Shown piece after piece: positions 16,360 to 23,800 of a stretch of DNA of 48,206 bases. The DNA is from Evansella vedderi. GTDB lineage: Bacteria > Bacillota > Bacilli > Bacillales > Salisediminibacteriaceae. Position 1 is the first letter of the stretch; every line of letters starts with the position of its first letter. The stretch is taken from NCBI RefSeq assembly GCF_030813435.1, contig NZ_JAUSUG010000033.1:1-48206 (forward strand). Direction: 5' to 3'. Both the position numbers and the translations under genes were made by a program. Below the pieces are notes generated by a model. The model made no database searches. It worked only from the letters and a program-made list of their open reading frames with translations, and was not told the DNA's origin.

Positions 16360-16929
16360 ATGACGGAAACGAAAATGGATCCCCGAATTCTACGCACTCG
16401 TAAATTAATCATGGATTCCTTTATTGAATTATCCAGTAAAAAGGAATTCAAAGATATTACTATCAAAGATATAACAACAGAAGCAATGATTAATCGTGCG
16501 ACCTTTTATTATCATTTTGAAGATATTTATGACTTATTAGAAAAGGTATTATCAGAAGTATTGTTAGTTAATTTAAATTGTGATTTCTACAAGTGTGACC
16601 ATCTAAATGAAGAAGCGTTTGTTAGTATTTTCATAGCTATCACAAATTTTCAAAAGTCATTATCCAATCGTTGTCATAGAGGATACGAAGATACAATTGG
16701 CCGTATTATTAGGGAACAGCTCGAAGTCATTTTTTACAAAATGTTGCTAAAACAAAATAAAATGGAAGATGATGAGGCTCTGAAAATTACTGCTGTCATA
16801 TTAAGCTGGGGCATTTACGGAGCTTCTGTGGAATGGAAAAGAAATGGTATGAAGGTACCTCCAGAAGAATTTATAAAATCCACAATTCCTTATTTAATAT
16901 CTGGGACTGATTTTGGTTCTAAGATCTAA
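16360..16929 (+). CDS. TetR/AcrR-family regulator
   Basis: 189 residues. The N-terminal helix-turn-helix reads TRKLIMDSFIELSSKKEFKD, then ITIKDITTEAMINRATFYYH and FEDIYDLLEKV, the classic TetR_N pattern with T-x-x-x-I-x-x-x-A and the FYYHF recognition helix. The C-terminal domain (FQKSLSNRCHRGYEDTIG to IPYLISGT) fits the TetR_C_7 type seen in regulators of the YxaF/AcrR group. ATG 16360 lies seven bases after GAAGGGAG; the frame is open further upstream through the palindrome, but no ribosome binding site supports that. It likely autoregulates and controls the divergent dsbA-like gene. Confidence 0.85.
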   Translation: MTETKMDPRILRTRKLIMDSFIELSSKKEFKDITIKDITTEAMINRATFYYHFEDIYDLLEKVLSEVLLVNLNCDFYKCDHLNEEAFVSIFIAITNFQKSLSNRCHRGYEDTIGRIIREQLEVIFYKMLLKQNKMEDDEALKITAVILSWGIYGASVEWKRNGMKVPPEEFIKSTIPYLISGTDFGSKI

Positions 16930-17034
16930 AAAGTATATAGGAATGAAATCATTAAAACTCATTACTCTTGTCTTTATATTTAGTAGATCTGTAATTAGAG
17001 TAAGAATGGTGGGGTGTAATATATAAACGGTTTA

Positions 17035-17064
17035 ATGGACTTCTAAATTATGGAAGTCCATTTT
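17035..17064 (+). terminator. Intrinsic terminator after tetR
   Basis: ATGGACTTC and GAAGTCCAT form a perfect 9-bp stem followed by TTT. It also lies about 120 bases beyond the end of the convergent ThuA-like gene. Confidence 0.7.
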
Positions 17065-17185
17065 GCATTACAATGCAAGGATCGTTAATTCGTACCAATC
17101 TAGATTATTATTATGGCTTCACTGTCCCAAGTATGAGATGACACATTTGATGGGGGGACATTTTAATGTACCCCCATTCTAGGAT

Positions 17186-17833
17186 TTATTTAGATAGGCT
17201 CCAATTAATTTTTTCTGCTAATAATCTTGAGACGTTTTCATTTAACATCCCATCTCTCGTATGGGCTGGAGTAAAGCAGCATACCTTTCCTTTTCCATAG
17301 GAATGCTTCCAGCCTGCGATGGAATCTCCATCTACACCTGTACTCCAAAGGTCTACTCCTGTATTTGCCACATCACACTGGACAAAATACTGCTCATCGG
17401 AAAGGGAAAAGGTATTCTCTCCACTTTTTTCATTTTCCTTTAACATGTAGGTAACGTCCTGAAGTCCTGGTGGATGAAACTCAAAATATCCTCGTAGCAT
17501 CTGAATGTAGCGGCTGTCGGGTTCATATCCTGCTGAACCAGCATGCCAAACTAAGATATTTCCCCCATCTTCCACATAGTTGACAATCTTTTTATCTAAT
17601 TCATCCGTTAGCCATGTGATCACCTGTTCATCTGTTGGATTTAGTTGATCCATTTTTGCATTGATGAATAAGTCAGGCTTTTCATCGAGCGCTTTTGAAA
17701 CCTCTTCATGTGAAATGAATTGAAGATCTACCTTATTCTTGTTTGCTAATCGTTCTATTGCTGCTTTTAAACCAGCTTTTGCATCATCTGCATTATGCCA
17801 ATAATCTCCTAGTAATGCTACTATTTTTATCAT
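17186..17833 (-). CDS. ThuA-like domain protein
   Basis: 215 residues with the class I glutamine-amidotransferase-like fold of the ThuA family: an N-terminal strand followed by DYWHNADDAKAG, a Rossmann-like LFINAKMDQLNP, a central NYVEDGGNILVWHAGSAGY and a C-terminal WKHSYGKGKVCCFTPAHTRDG. The VWHAG and TPAHTRDGM segments are the usual ThuA sites. ThuA proteins are linked to trehalose and other sugar utilisation, but their reaction is poorly defined. It starts 14 bases after the SDR gene in the same direction, so the two form an operon. Confidence 0.8.
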   Translation of the reverse strand: MIKIVALLGDYWHNADDAKAGLKAAIERLANKNKVDLQFISHEEVSKALDEKPDLFINAKMDQLNPTDEQVITWLTDELDKKIVNYVEDGGNILVWHAGSAGYEPDSRYIQMLRGYFEFHPPGLQDVTYMLKENEKSGENTFSLSDEQYFVQCDVANTGVDLWSTGVDGDSIAGWKHSYGKGKVCCFTPAHTRDGMLNENVSRLLAEKINWSLSK

Positions 17834-17847
17834 CCTTTAAAACTCCT

Positions 17848-18561
17848 TTACCAGTTCAATTTATTCCCTTGATAATCGATGTACATATGTTCTTCAATTG
17901 CCGGGCTTTTCAATATTTGCTCCTTAATTCCAGTTGCCGATTCTATTGCATCGATCGTTGCATCTGGATTAAATTCACCGAATATATACGTTTTTACATA
18001 TCCTGGATGGAATGCTAAAACCTTTACCCCAAATTCCTTTAATTGATTTTGTAATATCGTTAATTGCATGTTTAAAGCCGACTTGGACATACAATAGCCA
18101 TATTCTTTTTTTCGCCAAGAATCTGTTAAGCTAGCTGCTTCTGAGGAAATATTCGCTAGTATTTTACGATTCCCTTTCATTAATAATGGTACCACAGATT
18201 GGGAGACACGAAGCGGCCCGAATACATTCGTATCAAAAAGCTTCATCATATCCTCGTAATTAAACTCCCCAAATATATCTTCGGAACGGTCTTTGTACGC
18301 TGCTGCATTATTAATAAGAATATCTAGCTGACCAGCATTATTTTCAATATATTTAGCAGCCTCATCCACAGATTTCTGATCGGTTACATCTAATGAAACA
18401 ATGTCTAAATCCTCACCAAATTCCTCTTTTAATTCATCAAGCTCTGGCCAATCATTCATATAACGACCAGCAAATACCTTGAAATTCGACTTTAGAAAAA
18501 CCTCTGTCAAAGCTAGTCCTAATCCTCTGTCTGCACCTGTTATATACACAGTCTGTTTCAT
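17848..18561 (-). CDS. Short-chain dehydrogenase/reductase
   Basis: 237 residues. TGADRGLGLALTEVF is the nucleotide-binding TGxxxGxG, DVTDQKSVDEAA and LINNAAAY are the usual third and fourth strand motifs, and ILANISSEAAS plus YGYCMSKSALNMQL give the Ser-Tyr-Lys active site. A final HPGYVKTYIFGE follows. The ATG at 18561 is set by GGAGGTTGG; a longer frame upstream lacks one. The substrate is unknown. It is the first gene of a two-gene operon with the ThuA-like protein, suggesting a joint role in sugar or polyol conversion (inference). Confidence 0.88.
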   Translation of the reverse strand: MKQTVYITGADRGLGLALTEVFLKSNFKVFAGRYMNDWPELDELKEEFGEDLDIVSLDVTDQKSVDEAAKYIENNAGQLDILINNAAAYKDRSEDIFGEFNYEDMMKLFDTNVFGPLRVSQSVVPLLMKGNRKILANISSEAASLTDSWRKKEYGYCMSKSALNMQLTILQNQLKEFGVKVLAFHPGYVKTYIFGEFNPDATIDAIESATGIKEQILKSPAIEEHMYIDYQGNKLNW

Positions 18562-18735
18562 TTTATTCCAACCTCCATTTGTATAAAAAAATAATGAAAA
18601 CACTTGCATCTAAATATTATTCTCCATTTGATTTATATTTCCTTGTTTTTATTTCTATTAAAAATTGGGGAGCGAGTAAACGGATCTTTCTCTTCGTTCG
18701 TTTTGCTATACGAAAGAAGCAATAATGGCTTATTT

Positions 18736-18978
18736 AAATTAATAGAATTAAGAGATGGGGAAAGAGTATTCGAATGAATAAATAACTCAAGAGGCTATTT
18801 AGAGAATGGTTACCTTGGTTAGATAACACAACAAAACTCGAAGATTCAATAAAATTTACCCAAATATGTTTAAAAGGTTTTGCTGAAAGTAAGGAGCTTA
18901 AATGTAGTTATTTATTATAAAGGAGAAATTGTAAGAGTCGCAGGCTACAATAATATGGATTGGTCAAATAAAACAATT
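18736..18978 (+). pseudogene. Truncated RimJ/RimL-type acetyltransferase
   Basis: Readable parts are ELRDGERVFE, then (after a stop and shift) REWLPWLDNTTKLEDSIKFT, FAESKELKCSYLL, and after another shift YKGEIVRVAGYNNMDWSNK. These follow the N-terminal half of YdaF-like GNAT proteins, where a conserved LRxWLPWxD segment is followed by a Y-K-G-E-x-x-G strand. The acetyl-CoA-binding half is absent; the convergent gene at 18991 begins its 3' end here. This explains most of the 18562-18990 gap. Confidence 0.6.
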
Positions 18979-18990
18979 TTTTTCCTTTCC

Positions 18991-19215
18991 CTATTTTAGT
19001 TTAGTAAAGACTTTTCCAGTACTTAACTCACACCAATCATCTAATTCGTCATATACTTCCTTCTTCCCGTATTTTTTCAAAAAGGCTTCCTTATTTTCGA
19101 ATACTTCCATTACACCATTTTCTAGTAATGTTACCATTTGGTACGTATTTAATTGGAAAAGCTTAGAAACGACTATTATTTCACCTAAGTCAGCATAGTC
19201 AGCAGGCTTTTTCAT
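18991..19215 (-). CDS. Small conserved hypothetical protein
   Basis: 74 residues from ATG 19215 behind AGGAGAGGG (a GTG-type extension upstream has no such site). It contains DLGEIIVVSKLFQLNTYQMV, then LLENGVMEVFENKEAFLKKYG and a C-terminal DDWCELSTGKVFTKLK. No family is recognised. Its start is only 47 bases from the end of a MITE-like element (19263-19709), so its native promoter may have been replaced or displaced. Confidence 0.5.
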   Translation of the reverse strand: MKKPADYADLGEIIVVSKLFQLNTYQMVTLLENGVMEVFENKEAFLKKYGKKEVYDELDDWCELSTGKVFTKLK

Positions 19216-19262
19216 TATTTTCCCTCTCCTTTGCACATAGGTTTTACACGCTCTTTATAAAA

Positions 19263-19709
19263 GGCTATTTTTGCAAACTTTGTTGCTTTTTTTATAAAGC
19301 TTGGAGAAGCGAAAGGCGGCGACTCCAGTGGGAAAAGCAACGGCTGAAGACACCGCAGGGACGAGCGTTACTTCAGAGAGGCATCATGCGTGATGCCACT
19401 TGAGTAAGCTTCGAGTTGTCTCGACGGATGCAGCTCCAGAGCGATACTCGCAGAGGAAGAGACACGGCCGAGGAGGCTGAAGCGTTGCCCGCGGGGAACC
19501 TGGACGGTGACATTACGCCGTTGCCCACAAGCGGGACCTGAGACGCTTCCTTGAGTAGTTTGCGTCGAGTAATCGCAGACGCAGGACGTGGGCTGCTCTT
19601 AGGCGTAATTGGTCCGCCTGTAGCGTATCCAAGCAAAAAAATATGCTTTAAAAACAAACATGATCTCGTGCGACGAGTAATAGCAGGAGCAATCTATGCT
19701 AAAAGAGCC
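19263..19709. mobile_element. MITE-like element, copy 1, with 8-bp target duplication
   Basis: A 447-bp element begins GGCTATTTTTGCAAACTTTG and ends in AATCTATGCTAAAAGAGCC, an imperfect inverted repeat, and is flanked on both sides by TTATAAAA (19255-19262 and 19710-19717). The inside is GC-rich (AGCGAAAGGCGGCGACTCCA, ACACCGCAGGGACGAGCG, GGCCGAGGAGGCTGAAGCGT) and includes small palindromes such as GGCATCATGCGTGATGCC. It encodes no protein. Two related copies lie at 30233-30526 and 44239-44517. Confidence 0.82.
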
Positions 19710-19949
19710 TTATAAAAATATCCATATCTGCCCTCAACGACACAGGCTCATCCTTTAATTGTTGCATGGAAGCCTCCGTCGTCAAATCCCCTATGCATCC
19801 GAGATTCTTAGAATCCATGATGGCTTCCATCACATCTAAACTTCTTATAGTATGTACTAAAAGTTTCGATAATATTGTGGTTATGATACCAAAAAACATC
19901 GTTATTATTTGGTGCTCTACTAATTGGAAAATCATGTTAAAATAAAGGG

Positions 19950-20201
19950 GTGGGGAAAAGTATTTATGTAAAAGAGCTAATTGATAAACAATATGAAAGA
20001 TTAGAGGAACAGGTAGAACATATCTCTAAAAAGGAGTATGTGGCAAGGTTTATAGAGTTGGATAACCGAGGCTATGTCTGGAAAGGTAAGGTATATCAAC
20101 AGCTAGTTGCGGAATTTCATATCGACGGACTAACTTGTGAAGAGTTACTTCAAGATTACATCAACGAGTTAAGCACAGCTGTGTTCCCTTTGCTAATTTA
20201 A
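19950..20201 (+). CDS. Hypothetical protein (83 aa)
   Basis: The frame reads KSIYVKELIDKQYERLEEQV, EHISKKEYVARFIELDNRGY, VWKGKVYQQLVAEFHIDG and so on: a helical, charged small protein. The GTG at 19950 sits very close to AAAGGGG, so the exact start is uncertain. I recall similar short Bacillus proteins without assigned function. It is preceded by unexplained sequence (19718-19949) next to MITE copy 1. Confidence 0.5.
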   Translation: MGKSIYVKELIDKQYERLEEQVEHISKKEYVARFIELDNRGYVWKGKVYQQLVAEFHIDGLTCEELLQDYINELSTAVFPLLI

Positions 20202-20267
20202 CTCCAATGTTGAAAAAATTAAAGAGTAAAAGTCTCTTACTAGGGATGAAATTTTTCATAGGACCAT

Positions 20268-20456
20268 GAATTAACTGATGTATTGCCTAATGAATGCATT
20301 TTTATGGGGGACCATCCAAAAAATGACGTAAAAGCAGCCCAACGTGTGGGAATGAAGTGAATCTGGAAGAAAGATTTTCAATGGAACAATGTAGAGGTAG
20401 ATTACATTGTGGAGGATTTAGCAGAAGTACCATTGATTATGGAAAATTTAAGTTAG
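20268..20456 (+). pseudogene. C-terminal remnant of a HAD-superfamily hydrolase
   Basis: The frame ELTDVLPNECIFMGDHPKND then VKAAQRVGMK is motif IV of a HAD phosphatase (GDHPxNDV, cap-less C-terminal end), interrupted by an in-frame TGA at 20358. It continues IWKKDFQWNNVEVDYIVEDL to a proper-looking end at 20454-20456. The catalytic DxD half is missing. The surrounding 20202-20709 gap contains only this remnant, the terminator at 20608 and the sigma-factor promoter. Confidence 0.65.
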
Positions 20457-20607
20457 CAGCAAATCATATGAAACAGGGTAAACAGCAGGAAGTATTTTTT
20501 GAAATAGGTTAAGACGGACTAGTATTCTAACAGTTTAATTAACGAAGAAATTCATTATTCAAAAAAAGGATACTTTGTTCTCCAATCGGGGAATAGTTAG
20601 ATAAGTG

Positions 20608-20641
20608 ATCTTGTCCTATTTAAAGTGGACGAGATTTTTTT
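20608..20641 (+). terminator. Intrinsic terminator upstream of the sigma operon
   Basis: ATCTTGTCC and GGACGAGAT form a 9-bp stem (one G-U pair) followed by TTTTTTT. It isolates the ECF sigma operon from upstream transcription. Confidence 0.75.
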
Positions 20642-20650
20642 ATTATTAAC

Positions 20651-20676
20651 TGTAATTAAACTTGTTTTGCAGCGTC
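20651..20676 (+). promoter_or_regulatory. ECF-type autoregulatory promoter
   Basis: TGTAAT (20651-20656), a 16-base spacer and CGTC (20673-20676) match the TGTAAC-N16/17-CGTC pattern of B. subtilis SigX/SigW-type promoters, with one mismatch. It lies 34 bases before the sigma-factor TTG start, which fits autoregulation by the encoded sigma factor. Confidence 0.6.
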
Positions 20677-20709
20677 GTATTAGTGAGTAACGGGATAGGG
20701 GGAGAGAGT

Positions 20710-21219
20710 TTGAATAATCAGGAACAAATTACAGCATGGTTCAGGCAGTACGGGGATGACGTTTATAATTTCTTAATCTACTACACCGGGACAATGGATG
20801 TAGAGGACCTTGTACAGGAAGTGTTTATGAAAGCAATACGAAAGAGCAATTCCTTTCGATATGATTCCTCTCCTAAAAGCTGGTTGTTTAGTATTGCGAG
20901 AAACGTTGCAATTGATGCATCGAGAAAGAGGAAGAGAGAAAGGAAAAAGGAAACAAAGCTTTTCTTAGAGCCGAACCAAGAGTATTATCCCCCTCCTCAG
21001 AAAATTTACCAACAACGGGAAACAAACAAGGAACTCTATGATGCTATTCTCTTATTAAAAAAGAATTATAAGGACGTCATCCTATTGCGGGGAATTCACG
21101 AATGTTCTGTTGCGGAAACGGCAGAGATCTTAAATTGGTCAGAAAATAAAGTGAACGTTACCTTCCACCGTGCGATGAAAAGTTTAGAAAAAAGACTGGG
21201 GAGTGAATTTTATGAGTAA
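20710..21219 (+). CDS. ECF-type RNA polymerase sigma factor
   Basis: 169 residues. Region 2 is seen in YGDDVYNFLIYYTGTMDVED, LVQEVFMKAIRKSNSF and SPKSWLFSIARNVAIDASRK. Region 4 is LLLKKNYKDVILLRGIHECS then VAETAEILNWSENKVNVTFH. The linker holds a basic RKRKRERKKET tract. I start it at TTG 20710 behind GGGGGAGAG; GTG 20683 would fall at the predicted transcription start. It overlaps the anti-sigma gene by eight bases. The closest resemblance is the SigX/SigW/SigV class; the signal is presumably envelope stress, but this cannot be told from sequence. Confidence 0.88.
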   Translation: MNNQEQITAWFRQYGDDVYNFLIYYTGTMDVEDLVQEVFMKAIRKSNSFRYDSSPKSWLFSIARNVAIDASRKRKRERKKETKLFLEPNQEYYPPPQKIYQQRETNKELYDAILLLKKNYKDVILLRGIHECSVAETAEILNWSENKVNVTFHRAMKSLEKRLGSEFYE

Positions 21220-22006
21220 AAAGGAAGAGCGTTTCCTTCGGAGACTGAGTGAATTCCCAAGAAATAAAATGAATGAAGAAACAAAACAGCGAATTGAAGC
21301 TTCCTTACGGGAGGAAAAGCAGCAGACGGCTTTTTTAGCAAAACGAAAGGAGCGGATAAACATGTTCAAAAAGGTTGGAGCAGCGGTTTTGACGGCAGGT
21401 GTATTATTAGTAGTGGTGTTGATCTTACCAAATGAGCTTCAATGGAATCAAACAACTCCGCCAATGGAAGAGGATAGAGGGCAGCATGATGAGGAGGATG
21501 TTGACAGAACGGGGGATGATCAAAAGGAAGAAGAAGACAATCAAAACGATTCATCTGGAGAAAACGTGGAAAATGAGGAGAATGCGTCCAACGAAAATGG
21601 GGATTCTGTTCCTGAACTGAATGAGGAAGATGTATTGATCGAGTATAGAAAAACAACGGAGGCAATTTTCGAAAGGAGAAAGGACGATCTCCGAATCCCT
21701 GATATTGACTCCAAACAAGAGATGGTGGAATATGTAAACTCCGTTATGTCTGTTGAACTGGGTAGATGGTTTGCAGAAACGTATTTTGAGGAACGGGAAG
21801 ACGGGTTATATGTCATTCCCAAGGATGGATTGACTTATTTAGAAGAAGATGAACCTTATGAGGTAGAACAGGTTAGTGAAAGTGTATATCGGGTGATTCA
21901 GGAGCGAGATACGGATATGCTGGGCCACATTAAAATCATTTTTAATCTAGCTTATAATGGGGAGAACTGGATAGTTGATTCTATTGATAGTGAGGATATA
22001 AGTTAG
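21212..22006 (+). CDS. Single-pass membrane anti-sigma factor candidate
   Basis: 264 residues from ATG 21212, eight bases after GGGAG. A cytoplasmic basic, helical N-terminus (about 1-50; no zinc HxxxCxxC motif), one membrane segment (about 52-72, GAAVLTAGVLLVVVLIL) and then a strongly acidic, Asn-rich linker (roughly residues 87-140) ending at an extracellular domain of about 120 residues. Translational overlap with the sigma gene and the topology are the basis for calling it the cognate anti-sigma. It resembles RsiX/RsiW-type architecture in general layout only. Confidence 0.72.
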   Translation: MSKKEERFLRRLSEFPRNKMNEETKQRIEASLREEKQQTAFLAKRKERINMFKKVGAAVLTAGVLLVVVLILPNELQWNQTTPPMEEDRGQHDEEDVDRTGDDQKEEEDNQNDSSGENVENEENASNENGDSVPELNEEDVLIEYRKTTEAIFERRKDDLRIPDIDSKQEMVEYVNSVMSVELGRWFAETYFEEREDGLYVIPKDGLTYLEEDEPYEVEQVSESVYRVIQERDTDMLGHIKIIFNLAYNGENWIVDSIDSEDIS

Positions 22007-22085
22007 AACGGAGGATAGGTGAAGGCACGTTCCCTGGTAGAGTAATGGGTTTACTTCACAGGTGCAAACAAGCTAATCACAAACA

Positions 22086-22125
22086 AAAACGCTTGGGTAT
22101 GAACTTCATCCCTAAGCGTTTTCTT
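22086..22125 (+). terminator. Intrinsic terminator of the sigma operon
   Basis: AAAACGCTTGGG and CCCTAAGCGTTTT pair as a long stem (one internal mismatch) around TATGAACTTCAT, followed by CTTATT. Confidence 0.75.
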
Positions 22126-22254
22126 ATTACTTTAAGTACAACATTTTTCAATAATTGTGTAAGTGAGATTCTGCATTATGTTGTGAAAAAGCAAGCTTTT
22201 TTAAAGTTTACGAGAAGAGCCTTCGGAAAAGGTCAATTACTTATTGTGTAAAAA

Positions 22255-22303
22255 AAATTACTTTTTAGAGTAATTTGATTATTGCTTTTAAACGTAATAT
22301 AAA
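22255..22303 (+). promoter_or_regulatory. Sigma-A promoter with an overlapping inverted repeat
   Basis: TTGATT (22275-22280), a 17-base spacer and TATAAA (22298-22303) precede the HTH/F1-beta gene. A perfect inverted repeat AAATTACT-TTTTAG-AGTAATTT (22255-22276) runs into the first bases of the -35 box, placed as a repressor operator would be. The remaining part of the 22007-22335 gap holds only the terminator at 22086. Confidence 0.65.
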
Positions 22304-22335
22304 TTATTATATAAAGTAAAGGGAGGTGGAAAAAA

Positions 22336-23385
22336 ATGAAAAAATTAGAAAATATTCAGTTGAATGTTCCTTTATTAAGGCGAAAAGTTCCAAATTTAAC
22401 AGTAGCGGCCCGGTCCGTAGAATTGCGTCCCGCTACTGTATCCAATTTGTGTACAGGGAAAATCCCAGTTGGTCGAGCGGAAGTCCGAACATTAGTGGCA
22501 CTCGCCACACTAGCAGAATGTAGCCTGGATGACTTAATCATTAGAGGGGAGAAGATGGAAATGATTGAAACGGGAATTAAAACCCTTGATGTCTTTGCAC
22601 CATTAACAAAGGGAGGCACCGTCGGATTAGTGGCAAGGTATGGAATGGGACAATTGGTAGTCTTAGCAGAAATGTTTCATCGATTAAAGCAGAATGGGTT
22701 TGCGACTGTCTTGCTTGTACCATCGGGAGACCACCCAGAGATAAAGGATGTTTTCGAAGAAGTGGACGTGCAAGTAAATTCGGTGGATGAAGCCTATGAA
22801 CAACTGGTCGTGTTAGGAAAAAACAAGGAAATTGCCTTTGCTGCTGATCGATCTAATGTACTGACAGGAGATATTCACCAGCTTCAAGAGCGATTAAATA
22901 ATGTTGGTGTTACGTTAACGACTTTCCTTGTTGACTTAAAGGGGGCAGCAGTGGATGAGGATCTGCCTTATGGACCATTGGAAACGCTTTGGCAATTTGA
23001 TGCAGACTTGGCTGCAAGGCAGAAGTATCCCGCAGTAAACCCTATTTATTCTACCTCATCGATCTTAGAAGGAGGACATTTAGAGCAAAACCATTTAGCT
23101 GTCCAGCAGCGAGCACGAAAGGTACTACGAAGGTATCGGGAGCTCCGTTCGTTAGTTACTGTCGGTGGCATGGAGAGGTTGCCTTTTGCAGAGGTGGATA
23201 CGTATCGCCGTGGTGAAAGGCTAGAAGCCTATTTAACCCAGCCGTTTTATGTTGCAGAGGAATTCACCGGGAAAAAAGGGGAAGATGTTCAACTACGTGA
23301 TACGCTTGAGGATATAGGAAAAATCCTCAAGGGTGAAACAGACTCCATCGATGTTGAAAAACTGAATTTTATTGGTAAGATTTAG
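22336..23385 (+). CDS. Helix-turn-helix protein fused to a degenerate F1-ATPase beta-like domain
   Basis: 349 residues, ATG six bases after GGGAGGTGG. Residues 10-70 form a Cro/C1-type HTH (LTVAARSVELRPATVSNLCT, then a scaffold helix ending CSLDDLII). Residues 78-349 follow the F1 beta subunit: ETGIKTLDVFAPLTKGGTVG (beta: [20 protein letters not shown]), LQER, YPAVNPIYSTSSIL, LRRYRELRSLVTVGGME, and TQPFYVAEEFTGKKG. The P-loop is destroyed: GGAGVGKT is replaced by ARYGMGQL (Lys to Q106, Thr to L107). The GER catalytic segment is replaced by GDH and the DELSEED stretch is absent. Adenine-pocket positions Y231, F304 and F310 remain aromatic. The beta-barrel domain is replaced by the HTH. Probably a DNA-binding nucleotide sensor (inference). 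It is monocistronic. Confidence 0.85.
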   Translation: MKKLENIQLNVPLLRRKVPNLTVAARSVELRPATVSNLCTGKIPVGRAEVRTLVALATLAECSLDDLIIRGEKMEMIETGIKTLDVFAPLTKGGTVGLVARYGMGQLVVLAEMFHRLKQNGFATVLLVPSGDHPEIKDVFEEVDVQVNSVDEAYEQLVVLGKNKEIAFAADRSNVLTGDIHQLQERLNNVGVTLTTFLVDLKGAAVDEDLPYGPLETLWQFDADLAARQKYPAVNPIYSTSSILEGGHLEQNHLAVQQRARKVLRRYRELRSLVTVGGMERLPFAEVDTYRRGERLEAYLTQPFYVAEEFTGKKGEDVQLRDTLEDIGKILKGETDSIDVEKLNFIGKI

Positions 23386-23481
23386 GTTATTATTACAAAG
23401 GAGATATAGGATATGAGGATATCCCTCAAAGATTCAAATCTAATCTCCTATTGAGAAACCAGAAAGCAATAGTGGAGTATG

Positions 23482-23514
23482 GAGTTGCGAAGATAAAATG
23501 CAGCTCTTTTTTTT
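23482..23514 (+). terminator. Intrinsic terminator after the HTH/F1-beta gene
   Basis: GAGTTGC and GCAGCTC form a 7-bp stem (one G-U pair) around GAAGATAAAAT, followed by eight T residues. Confidence 0.75.
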
Positions 23515-23556
23515 GCTCATATGTGGTGACCCATGGTTTAGAAGAGGAAGTTTTTA

Positions 23557-23585
23557 TTGACTTGATAATAATATAGGGATAGACT
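23557..23585 (+). promoter_or_regulatory. Probable sigma-A promoter of the mph leader
   Basis: TTGACT (23557-23562), a 17-base spacer and TAGACT (23580-23585). The transcript would begin near 23592, about 37 bases before the leader ORF and 515 bases before the macrolide phosphotransferase start. Confidence 0.6.
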
Positions 23586-23628
23586 TTAGAAGAAATTAAT
23601 TTTCGATTTTTAGGAGGATTATTAAAAA

Positions 23629-23670
23629 ATGTTACCATCCAGAATTCGGTTCCGTACTTTGAACAAGTAA
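23629..23670 (+). CDS. Leader peptide with an ErmDL-like R-x-R-F-x-T-L-N end
   Basis: An ATG 11 bases after a perfect AGGAGG opens a 13-codon ORF: MLPSRIRFRTLNK, then TAA. ErmDL, the leader of ermD, is MTHSMRLRFPTLNQ; the shared core is R-[LI]-R-F-x-T-L-N. Peptides with an R/K-x-R/K motif are known to stall the ribosome when a macrolide occupies the exit tunnel. The next complete gene encodes a macrolide phosphotransferase. The peptide probably has no function of its own and acts as the drug sensor of an attenuator. Confidence 0.8.
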   Translation: MLPSRIRFRTLNK

Positions 23671-23733
23671 TTTCATACTTTCAAAGGCTCTGCTTGTATA
23701 TGCAGAGTAAATGGGATCAGTCTGCCCTTTTTT
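23657..23733 (+). promoter_or_regulatory. Competing hairpins of the mph attenuator
   Basis: Three pairings can be drawn. CTTTGAA (23657-23663, inside the leader ORF) pairs with TTCAAAG (23680-23686). CTCTGC (23688-23693) pairs with GCAGAG (23702-23707). Alternatively GCAGA (23702-23706) pairs with TCTGC (23721-23725), followed by CCTTTTTT, giving a terminator. The last two exclude each other because they share GCAGA, as in classical attenuators. Which state a stalled ribosome favours is not resolved here. Confidence 0.55.
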
Positions 23734-23769
23734 AATAATCTTCATTTTGCATAGAGATATGCTATATGT

Positions 23770-23800
23770 AGAAAGGCGGATCGTTCTGCCTTTCTTTTTT
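23770..23800 (+). terminator. Strong intrinsic terminator in the mph leader
   Basis: AGAAAGGC and GCCTTTCT form a perfect 8-bp stem around GGATCGTTCT, followed by TTTTT. It lies after the leader peptide and before the phosphotransferase gene, where an attenuator would be. Confidence 0.75.

Noticed and set aside
19699-19935. A 78-codon open frame on the minus strand
   Set aside because: It has no ribosome binding site, ends inside the right end of MITE copy 1, and its composition is not convincing. It may be a remnant at most.
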